DNA of 64,000 bases, from NCBI GenBank assembly GCA_037176725.1, contig JAZBRS010000014.1, forward strand, positions 77,854,501-77,918,500, given 5' to 3'. Position 1 is the first letter of the stretch. Every line of letters starts with the position of its first letter. Shown here piece by piece: positions 10,462-19,985 of this stretch. This DNA is from Posidonia oceanica (Eukaryota; Streptophyta; Magnoliopsida; Alismatales; Posidoniaceae). Both the position numbers and the translations under genes were made by a program. The notes below the pieces were generated by a model that was not told where the DNA came from, made no database searches, and saw only the letters and a list, made by a program, of their open reading frames with translations.

Positions 10462-11089
10462 TGTAGCGATCCCGATCGGAACCAGGCTCGCTATCTAGCG
10501 GCGATTGAGATCCGAGGAAGAGGCTCAACTCGAAAACACTTGAAATCGAGGAGAAAAAGGAAAGATAAGACAAATCAGAGTCGCCACCACGTCTATTAAC
10601 GGAAGACGAGGAAAACCGGGGTAATGCGTGAATTAACGCGCAAAACCGAGCAAGAAATGCAAAGCAAAGCAATGCAAAGGAAAACAAATGCAAACAAATG
10701 CAAATGAGATGACTCTAGCCTAGGATAAGGGCAGTACGGTCATTACGGGCCAAAAGACAGGGTAAGGACTCCTGTTACGTGCGGGGAAGGTGTTAGGCAC
10801 CCCTGACACGCCCGAGAATCGGTCTTTCTAGGCTTACGCTCGCATACGCAGGGAAATGCAGGATTGAATGCCTATGTGCCTATAAGTGCCTAAATGAATG
10901 CTCAAGGTGTGCTCTAAGTGGGAAGAAACAAAGCATGGAAGTAAACGTGCTCTCTAAGTGCTCAGTTACGCTGTCTGTGTTCCGAATTAGGCGAAACCTA
11001 GCTCGTGAGAACTCCAGACAGTAAGCATCACAGCCCTATATGCAAATGCAAGCGAGAAAACAAAACAGCGAGAAAACCATGCAATGCGG

Positions 11090-11410
11090 TCGACATGCAA
11101 GGGAAAACGGCGCAAAACACGCAAAACGAGACGTGAAATGAGCAACGCATGCAAAACGATGCAAAAGAGCGACAATGGCGTGCAAAACAAACGAGAAAGC
11201 AAGACAGCACGCAAAACAAGACAAGGGAGCAAAGGGACACGCAAAACGAGACGAGAAAACAGAATGGTACGCAAAACGGAGCGAAAGAATAAAACCGGCA
11301 CGCAAAACGAGCGAGAAAGCGAGGCAGCGCACAAAATAAGGCAAGAAAATAGAAGGGCACGCAAAACGGTGCCAAAACGAGAGCAGGCACTCGAAACAGT
11401 GCCAAAACAG
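11090..11410 (-). repeat. ~30-bp GCACGCAAAACG array in the solo LTR
   Basis: About ten diverged units with GCACGCAAAACGAG, GAGAAAGC and, at the end, GGTGCCAAAACGAG. Orthologous in position to 28490-28790, 41890-42260 and 49030-49720. Apparent ORFs of 120-160 codons on both strands arise from the unit. Confidence 0.75.
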
Positions 11411-12099
11411 CGAAGCAAAACCTCGGAAAAGCCATGCAAATGCAAGAATACAGAAAGAGATTAGAAGAGGCCAAAGGGGAGGCAAAACAACGTGTGTGTA
11501 AGAACAGACGTCATTTAGGACCACTCAGAGTAGGTGTGAAGACCTACAGAGGGGAGAGGGGGCAAACGGAGGGATTACCACCTCTTTGCGACTGTTTCCC
11601 GCTAAACCGTTCCACGGTGTGTCTCGCATGCTGCCCAAAGCTCGCGATGTGATCGGATCATGGAAAAGGGGGAAGAAAGTCATATAAAGTGGCAAATCCA
11701 GGGAGAACGCAACACAAAACACACGGGGAAACGCGAAACGAGGATTTGAATAGACAAGCAGAAAGGGGAAACCCTATTCTACATGCTCAAAGAGACAGAA
11801 AGCGAAAACACGGAAAACTGTGCAAATGGCATGCAAATGCAATGCAAGGGTTCAGGGGGCATACCTGGAAATCCGGGAGCCTGATCTGAAATCTGTCTGT
11901 CCATGCTGAAGAACGCTTCGCTGCGGTCGCCTGGGCAGCTTACTTGAGAAGATCCAACGGCCGGATTGAAAGATATCGCAGCTTCAAGGCAGAAGGGCCA
12001 GAACAGGGGAGAAGAACAGATCTAGGTGTTCAGGAGGTCCTAGGGATGTGCAAAAGGTCCTCCCAAGTGAAAGGGAGCTAAAAGTGCTTAGTGTGTGCA

Positions 12100-13130
12100 A
12101 GAAGATGCTAAAATGCAAGACTAGATGAGTGCAGGATGCATGCAAAGGCAAGAAGAAGCAAAGAAAAGAAACTGGGAAAAACCAGGATTTCAGAAGGCAT
12201 TTTGAAAAAAGAAAGGGGCTAAAAATGCAAATTTTCCAGAAAACAGGGGTCCACAGGGAAGGGTTTTGAAAACAGGAGAGAGCAGGGCTTCGTTTTGTAG
12301 AAAACTAGGCTCAGAAGGCTATTTTAAAAAGAGGGTATGCTTTAGGAGAGGTTTTGAAACCAAAAAGAAGTCAGAGTGCAATTTTGAAAAAATTAGGGTC
12401 TAAAATGCAATTTTTCCAAAAAACAATGTTCCAGGGAGTCTGGGAATACTAGTGGGGGGTCTGCATGAAATTTGGTAGGCATAGGAGCTAGAATGCAACC
12501 TAGGGGCAAAATGGTCTTTTCACATGATTTTTTAAAAGATGCAAGGACCTATGTGTGATTTTGAAATCATGCAGGGGCTGAAAATGCAATTTAGTATGGA
12601 AAACATGCTCTGAAAAATAAGGGACAGGACCACAGTGCAATTTTTAAAAAGATCAGGGTCAAAAATGCAATATAATAAGCTAAAAATGCATGCAAGAGCT
12701 ACTGTCCATTTAAAATGGACCTAAATGCAAATATGCAAAAACAGAAGGTAAAATATGCAATGCAGTATGCAAAATAGGAAAATAAACCCTAAGTTCTACA
12801 GTGCATGGACCTACATGCAAAAACAGAAACATGTAGGGACCTAGAATGCAATGCAGTATGGTAAAATGTAAGTAAATAAATGAACTGATTTAGTGCAGGA
12901 CTTAAGTGCAAAAATTGAAAACAGAGGGACTAAACCACAAAATATTAAAACAGCACAGCACAGTAAATGGACCAACTTGCAAATACTGAAAACCATAAAT
13001 AGATTATGCAATTTAATATGATTTTGATTTAAAAACACAGCAGATTAAATGAAATAAGGACTGGAATGTAAAATGACAGAAACTTAAACCAAATATGCAA
13101 TATTTACTTAAAAACTTTAGCTAGAATAAA
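12100..13130 (-). repeat. Periodic AAAATGCAA tract in the solo LTR
   Basis: Reverse-complement counterpart of 1430-2450: AAAATGCAATTT with GGGxCTA recurring every 30-45 bp. No gene. Confidence 0.65.
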
Positions 13131-15700
13131 ATAAATGCACAGTAACTGGTCGACGGCGACGAGTACTGTAGCAGAACGCCGGCAGTACTCGTGGCCGCCG
13201 ACAGGGGAGGCTGAGGAGGCGCGGGAGGGCGGAGAACGACGTCGGCGATTGTCCGGAACTCTGGGAATGGTCCGGAGCTCGCTCTGTTGGTCGGAGTGTC
13301 CGGAGGAAGAGCGGCCGGCACCGGAGAAGGTGAACTGTCCGGCGAGTCGAGGACGGAGCAGGAGGACCGGAAAACCTATTCTAAAGGCTGGGGAAGCAAG
13401 AGAAGAAGAAGAGGAAGCTAATGGAAATAAGGTTTACCTCTTTCCGCGCCTGAGTCGTTCCCCCGACGTCAGCGGTTCCAGAACCGGTCGGCGGAGATCG
13501 TCCGGTCGCAGCAGTGGTCTTTGGGCGCTCACGGAGATTGGGATCTTCTCAGAACGTCCCTCCGGTGCTTCCTGGGCGATCGGACGCGAGCTTCGAAGTT
13601 CGGAGAGGAATCTGGCGTTTTTGGGTTCAGCGATGACAGTCGGAGACCGAGGAGGGTGTTTGCTGCTCCTCAGGCTGGATGGAGTGCTCTGGGGGATTGC
13701 TGGAGGTCTGGGGAAGGTTTCTGGGCGGTCGAATTGGGTTTCTGGAGAGCGTAGGTGGAGATTGAAGGTCGGGGTTGATTTCTGACAGAAACAAGGTTAG
13801 GTGTTTGAAGTGGAGTTTAAGGTCTGTGGTGGATGGTTTGGTTTGCTGTCGGAGGCTCTGGAAAGGTGGATGTCTGGTGGATTTCTGGGTGGAGTTTGGA
13901 AGGAAGCAGCGGGCTGTGGTGAGGGGAATTGTCTGGTGGGTTGTGTTGGGTTGCGGTTGGCTTCAGGTGGTGGAAGTTCGGGTGAATTCGGGGTGTTCTG
14001 GGTGGTGAAAGGCCGGGAAATGGTGGAGGAAGGCTGCTGGGTTTCTAGGTGAACTTGGGGGATGAAATGCCAGAGAATGGATGGCTGGAACGGGCTTGGT
14101 TTCTGGAGAAGAAAAGAGGGAGTACGCTGCTGAAAATCAGGGGGAGAAGAAGGAGATTTCGGTGAGAATTCTCTGGATTTCTCTCGCTCTCTCTCTCGGA
14201 TGGCAAAAGGCGATCGAAGGAGGTGGAAAGCTGAGGCTTTATCAGCTACTCTCCGGCTTGCTCGCGCGCTCTGGATTTCGAATTCCACCGGCGCGATCCA
14301 CTGCTGCTGAGGGAGACAAGCAGCCGGCGAGACGACAGGCAATTAAAGCCTCCCGGATTTGGTGCTGAGATGGAGGAGTCGCGAGCTGCTGTAGATTGAA
14401 AGGATTGAGCTTCAAATTTAAACGAGGAGGGAAGGCTGTAGCAGCAGTTCGCGGGAGAAAACCGGCGGAAGAGAAAAAGCAGAAGGTTGGAGGAGGAAGA
14501 AGGAGGGTGGAGAAGGCGAGCGGGCCGGACTGTGGGCCGAAAAAGGAAATAAAACTTGAAGGAAAAAAAAGAGAAGCAGGCCGAAAGGCCCAGTAAGGAA
14601 AGGAAAGAAAGAAAGAAGGGAAATAAGAAAGAAAGAGGGGGGCAAAAAGGGGAAATAAAATTGGTAAAAATAAACCAAAAATAAATAAAGATATTAGAAG
14701 AGGTTGTGCTGTAGATTAGGATTTTAATTAAGATTTTTAATGGTTATTTTGAGTTGATTAATGTGTTTTAAGCTTGATTAGGGTTTTAGGGCTTTGGTTT
14801 TGTTTTTAATTGATTTTCACTTGATTAAATGTTTGTTAAACCTTTTTTAAATTGTTTTAAAAATTGTATTTCCCTTGTTGGACACTTAGGATATTAATTA
14901 GGATTTTTTAAGATTTATTTTCCTATTAATCAGGGTTGGTTTTAGATTTTAAAGTTGTAGTCTTCTTAGGGTTTCTTCCTTTTAAGTCTTTTAAGTTATG
15001 TTTGGATTTTTATTTATTGGTTTTTTCTTGAAGTTTTTAGTTGGATTTTTCTGGTTTGATAGGGTGTTTTTTAGGTCTTTCAGATGTGTTTTTCTTTTCT
15101 TTTTTAATTAAGTTTTTAACTTGTTTTTCTTATGTTTATTAGGTTAAGTCTTTTGCCTTTTTTTTAATTACTTGTTTTAGTGTTTGATTTTTTAATTCTT
15201 CTTTTTGGGTTTGTTTTTTAATTCTTCTGATGGGTTTTTACTTTTGCTGGGTTTAGATCTCATTTTAGTTTTTTTCTTGATTTTTCAGTGTTTTCTTTTG
15301 ATTTGTTTTGCATTTTTTAGTTTGCATGTTTGGTTTTTCTTTTAACTTGATTTAGTTAAGTTTAAGTTGTTAATTGCTTGTTTAACATTTTTTAATTGTT
15401 TTCCTTAGGGTTCTGATTTGTTTCTTTTGTGTTTTGAGATTTTACAAATTTTTATGGGGTTTTGTGGATTTTTGCAAGAGAGGGAAAAGTAAAAGAGAAG
15501 GAGGAAAGAAATGGAAAAAAGAGGGAGATAAAAGGAAAAAAAGATAGGTTGGAGGAAAACGATTTTTAAAAATTCAGAAAAAGTGTTAAAAATAAAGTAA
15601 AAATAGGGATAAGATAGAGGAAGGATAGAAGCACGGAGGGGGCCCACAGCCAGACCAGAAAAAGGATCAGAAAGGGATGAAAAGAGAGATGATAATCAGG
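13131..15700 (-). other. GC-rich block followed by T-rich tract in the solo LTR
   Basis: 13140-14560 is GC-rich with ORFs up to 216 codons that are not conserved in frame in the other LTRs. 14680-15480 is strongly T-rich on the plus strand (A-rich in the sense of the LTR). The corresponding GC-rich blocks in D (30590-31700) and E (45990-46780) are much less similar than the flanks. I see no gene. Confidence 0.5.
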
Positions 15701-16160
15701 AGAGAGAGAGGAGAGAGAAAATGATAATCCTGGAGAGAAAAGGATAATTTGGGTGAAAGAGGGTCTTAATGGTCTTGGAATGGGGTGAAAGTTGGTGAGT
15801 GGGTAGTCTAGGGTTTGAAGTCTTCGGTCTGAAGTTTTGGTCTGATTCTAGGAAGGTTTTGGGGGGTTCCCAGATGTAGAAAAAGGGTAGTTTCACCTAA
15901 GTTTTCTAGGGTTTTCAAGAATGGATTGGGTTTGGAAATTTCCAGGTTTTTGGGTAGGTTTGTTGAGTGGATAGTGGTGGGTTTTCCTATGGATTTTGGT
16001 TAGGTTTTGAGGTTGGGAAGGGGGGTAAAGGTTTAGGTCAAGATGGGTTGTTTTTGAAGGGTAGAGAGGAGAATTAGGGTTAGGGTTTGGTTGGGGTTTG
16101 ATCCAGCAATTACCAAGGGGGGCTCCAAGGGTCCAAGCCTGCCAAGATGGGGTGTCAACA

Positions 16161-17660
16161 CATACAGGCTGATATCCCTAACTATTCGGCGATAAGTCCG
16201 TCAACTTATCACCTGCACATATCAATCACTCTGCATGCATATCCATCCATCCTGCACATATCTGCCATCATGCATTGTTATTTGTTGCATGTACATATCA
16301 TTTCTTGCATTTTGTAAAGCATAAAGCCAGAAACATCAAGAAAATAAAAAATAGCAAAAATATTTTCTTCGCCCTTCTGCTGGTTTTCCCTTTTATGTTT
16401 TCCTAAACAAAAATCATAAAAATACAAAACCAATGCAAAACCCAAAAACATGTTTGTCCTTTCCCATGCTAAAATATACAAAACCCACAAACATTTGCAT
16501 AATCAGAAACCCGGCTTTGGACAAACAAGCAGCGCCTGGAGGATGTCAAGCAGTGACAGTCTCAGGTAGGTCTCACCGGAGCAGTGCCATCTCTTGTATG
16601 TGGCTATAGAGTGAGACTAGAGCAAAACAGAGCGACTCGCTGAGCTTAAAAAACTCCTAAAGTGATGTCCACCTTAACCAGAGAGTCCACCGATCATGGA
16701 TAGGACCAAAGTAGAGCAGAGCATAGCCAGAGGCTGTCGACACATTGCAGAGGCCGAAGGTGTATGCCGATCAGCCGAACTCTCAACGCCTTATCCGAGA
16801 CTGCTACCCCAAGAGGGCGAAGACATGCATATCCAAAAGAATAGAGGTCATGTGAGCAGCAGAAACGACAACATGATATGCATGCTGAGCACAAAAGAAA
16901 ATATGTAGAAAGAAGTTGAAGAAAGAAGGCACTCAAGAGAGGAGTGATTCGGACGAGCGTCGAAGCCACCTCAGCCTTCAGCTTCAAGCGCCACACTGGC
17001 AACTGCACGAGATGCATTATCAGGAGGACCTGGCCCCACCCTCCGAGCACAGCAGCACGCTCCAATCTCCTCTGTAGACATCTCTACTCCATTGGTAGGC
17101 CCGATGCAACTCCGGTCACTCATGAGGGGAAAGGAAAAGAAACATCATTCTGTGAGCGTCAAAAGCCGCAGTCGGTCCCCAAAGAATTGAGACAGAGGCT
17201 AAGAAGCTACATCCAACGTTTCTGCTACCCTGCAGCCGAAGGCTATACTCTGCAAAGCCAAGGCCTCATCCCAGGCCAAGAGTGAGAAAGAGAGCCACCG
17301 ACCACAACTCGGCATGGTGTCGCTCGAGGATCGAGATCTCCTGAGTCAGGAATTGCAGAGGCATCCTCAAGGCACAGCTGCTTTGAGTCCAAAGTCACCA
17401 AATCATGCATGCTGTAATATATTATTATCTTCTTCTCTTCTCCTTGTTTTCGAAAATCGGAGCCAAGGACGAGCATTTTTGCCTGCCTCGCTTAGAGGCT
17501 CCGCGGTTTTCAAAATTTTGCCGCCCACTGCGTGGGTAGGTCTGTGATGACCGGCATGTACCTCGTTTGTCACCTCGTGACGCCGCGAAGCATGCCCACG
17601 CTGAGACCATTGCACGCCTATCACGATGGGTTTCTGTTTCCTTTCTGCATCATGCTGCAT
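16161..17660 (+). other. Tail of B, first part: one hairpin unit and a ~1 kb block shared with D
   Basis: 16161-16165 is the right CATAC duplication and the remainder of a hairpin unit runs to about 16214. From about 16300 to 17640 the sequence matches D (about 35640-37000, minus), for example CAAGCAGCGCCTGGAGGATG and CTCAG|GTAGGTCTCACC near 16563. Both copies have only short, frame-inconsistent ORFs, so this is probably non-coding but conserved. A hairpin GTCACCTCGTGAC lies near 17570. Function unknown. Confidence 0.55.
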
Positions 17661-17662
17661 CC

Positions 17663-18403
17663 GGGCTGGCAGCCCTAACTGCTCGACGATGGGTCCGTCA
17701 ACCTATCATTTTATCATGCCATCATCTCTACATCCGGGCTGGCAACCCTAACTACTCGGCGATGGGTCCGTTAACCTATCACTTTGCATTCGTCTACATC
17801 GGGCTGGCAGCCCTAATTGCTCGGCTAACACCCGTTAAAATGTCATCCCGCATATCTGCGTCGCATTTGGGCTGATATCCCTAACTATTCGGTGATAGGT
17901 CCGTTAACTTATCACCCTGCATTTGCATTATTCCATTGCATCCCCCACCGTCATTGCACTTTGTACGGTGTGCCCTCACATCCATCCCACTGCATTCGGG
18001 CTGGTAGCCCTAACTACTCGGCTGACAAACCCGTTAGTGTTGTCTCTGCCTTGCATTTTGATGCCAGGGGCGCTTCGGCTGCCCCCTGGTATCGTTCACC
18101 AATACCAGGGGCATCTTTATTCAGCTGCCCCCTGGTATCCCATTTCTGTCTGCATTTGGGCTGACATCCCTAATTGTTACGGGAGCGTCTACGGACCTCT
18201 GCCACACCCTCAGGTATGGTATTCCCGTTGCATTCGTGGTTACAAGCTGTCGCACTTGTAATCACCCTTCTTGCCTGACAGACTCGCTGGCCTGTCACCA
18301 TCCATCGGGCTGATAGCCCCAACTATCCGGTGGTGGGTCCGTCAACTCCCCGCGGGCTGATAGCCCTAACTATCCGGCGATAGGTCCGTTAACCTATCAC
18401 CCA
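17663..18403 (+). repeat. Two-hairpin module, second array of B
   Basis: Units begin GGGCTGG or GGGCTGA near 17663, 17736, 17801, 17868, 17998, 18157, 18306 and 18354. Hairpin 2 stems include GATGGGT/ACCTATC, GATAGGT/ACTTATC and GACAA/TTGTC. Some units (17801, 18157) have lost hairpin 2. The four-arm block at 18060-18140 is interspersed. Confidence 0.78.
18060..18140 (+). repeat. Four-arm alternating inverted repeat (X-X'-X-X') in the tail of B
   Basis: Arms: GATGCCAGGGG (18060-18070), GCCCCCTGGTATC (18081-18093), ATACCAGGGGC (18102-18112), GCCCCCTGGTATCC (18127-18140). Arm 2 can pair with arm 1 or arm 3, and arm 3 with arm 2 or arm 4, so mutually exclusive hairpins are possible. The same order occurs in D (35308-35384 and 35475-35550, minus) and E (63854-63930). 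Confidence 0.8.
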
Positions 18404-18439
18404 TTTCATCTTAGTGTAATAGCATTTTGTTGCATGGCA

Positions 18440-18800
18440 TCAGCATATCATCATCGCTCGGACATCGCGCGATCAGGATCGTCTTCCCGGTCTCACGTGC
18501 CCGGCGTTCCATCATTATTAGTACACTACTTCTCACAACATTTGCATTGCATAGCATCATATAGCTCCTTTGTATGCCTTGTAGAGTCAGTCCTAGTACT
18601 GCATCTCATCATTACACGGACATCGCGTGCTTAAGATCTGAACCCCAGGTTCACGTATTGCCTAAGGCAGCATCTTCGTCGCCCGCATGCTTCTTTTTAT
18701 AGCATCATCGGCTCAGGATGATGCTCGCAGTAGTGCGTAACCCAGGATCGCTTTCTCGGTTCTGCATGCCCGGCGTTCCGCTGCATACCTTGCATCCCCT
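18440..18800 (+). repeat. Tail of B: copies of the ~150-nt unit repeated in D
   Basis: Two related stretches, one with CGGTCTCACGTGCCCGGCGTTCC near 18490 and one with CGCGTGCTTAAGATCTGAACC near 18627 running to CATGCCCGGCGTTCC near 18775. In the latter, AGCATC (18669-18674) can pair with GATGCT (18720-18725), and CTTAAGAT with ATCTTCG. The D units show different bases at these positions with pairing kept. Confidence 0.65.
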
Positions 18801-19199
18801 GCATAACATCTCATGCATTGTGCCCTTATTTGTGCTGCCGCTCCTCTACGGTCCTTCCATCAACTCCCGCAATCCGCTTTCCCGGGTCTTTTCGTGCCCG
18901 CCGCTGCATGCAGATTCCCCTGCTTTACTTTTAGCATATTTACTTTCTGTAGTATCCCATGCACTTGCATTGCCATTCGTCTACAGCTGAGCTTTGCGAA
19001 TGGCACCCCCGTTGCTTGGCCTACATGCATTGGCCAGTGACAGCATTGCATTTCATTTCCACTTTTCCACGTGCATGCACCATCCCGCTTTCCCCCAGAG
19101 GAGTTTCAACGCAGTAAGCGTTAGCGTAGGCATATCATTTGCACAGCATTCTAGTGTCTGCATTCATCTGCATTTGCATTCACTTTCCTGCATTGCTAG

Positions 19200-19971
19200 G
19201 GACCCCCTCTGCATTGCATTGCCCCTTCTGCCTCTTCTGCCCGCCTACTGCCTCGCCTAGAGGCAAGCACTTTCTCCCTCTCGCGGCCTCGTGAGCTCTT
19301 GCTTGTTTTACTTGTCCCGAACGGACAAGGGTCCTCTGGTCTCCCGTGGACTAGCGGCTTGCCCAAGTGGCAAGCGTGTTAGCCCTCCCAGAGCAGCCTT
19401 CTGTGCAAGCTTGGAGAAGCAGCCAACTTGCCGCACTGCCCTGTAGAACCCCCTACTTCTTCTCCATGCATCACTCTACACAGCCCCAGCATTAGCAAGC
19501 ACGCACAGCACTAGCACTTTCAAGCATTAGCATCCCGGCACTAGCCGTCAAGCATTAGCACTCACATGCATTAGCACCCAAGCATTAGCACTCAAGCATT
19601 GGCATCTGCAAGCATAGCACCCCATGCATCAACATCGGCCTTAGTGCCAGCATTCCCCATGCATCAGCATAGCATCTCCTCATGCACAGCACTTGCACGC
19701 GTACTAGTTCATGCTAGTCCGGCATCAGCATTCGCATCGCATATTAGTTCTGCACTAACTTCTAACATAACCATTGCACTAACTTCTGCATTAGCATGCA
19801 TTGCATTGCATTAGCATCTTGCATCCGCATTTGCATTGTGACATCGAGTCATGATTTCTGGTGCATCTGCAGGATAAGTGACTCACGCCCATAGCAATTT
19901 GTGCTCCTGCTGGCGTCAGGTAGGGTGTCTTGTCTACCCTGAGCAGCGGTCTTGCTACGCTTGACCTCACT
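19200..19971 (+). repeat. Tail of B: stem-loop string and AGCATTAGCAC repeats before the PPT
   Basis: 19260-19400 contains small perfect hairpins: CTTGTCC-cgaac-GGACAAG, CTTGCC-caagt-GGCAAG and GCCTC-gccta-GAGGC. From about 19480 to 19850 the motif AAGCATTAGCAC or ATTAGCAT repeats irregularly about 15 times. No gene. D has only a brief equivalent (about 33850-33915). Confidence 0.65.
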
Positions 19972-19985
19972 CAGGGAGGGGCATC
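19972..19985 (+). promoter_or_regulatory. Polypurine tract of element B
   Basis: CAGGGAGGGGCATC directly before the 3' LTR start at 19986. The identical CAGGGAGGGGCATC precedes the 3' LTR of D on the minus strand (33705-33718). It would prime plus-strand DNA synthesis. Confidence 0.85.

Larger units (their letters stand above)
10462..16160 (-). mobile_element. Solo LTR, 5.7 kb, minus strand, with CATAC duplication
   Basis: On the minus strand it starts TGTTGACACCCCATC (16160) and ends in TACA (10462). It contains every LTR module in reverse order: GGTGCCTAACACC block (about 10785), 30-bp array (11090-11410), donor-like site (about 11865), periodic tract (12100-13130), GC-rich block (13140-14560), T-rich tract (14680-15480) and the GGAGAGAGA part (15690-15760). 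No internal region remains, so it is the product of recombination between the LTRs of a full element that landed in the hairpin array of B. Confidence 0.92.

Noticed and set aside
13135..14368. 216- and 181-codon ORFs in the GC-rich part of the solo LTR
   Set aside because: Corresponding LTR positions in A, D and E do not keep either frame, and there is no recognisable domain.
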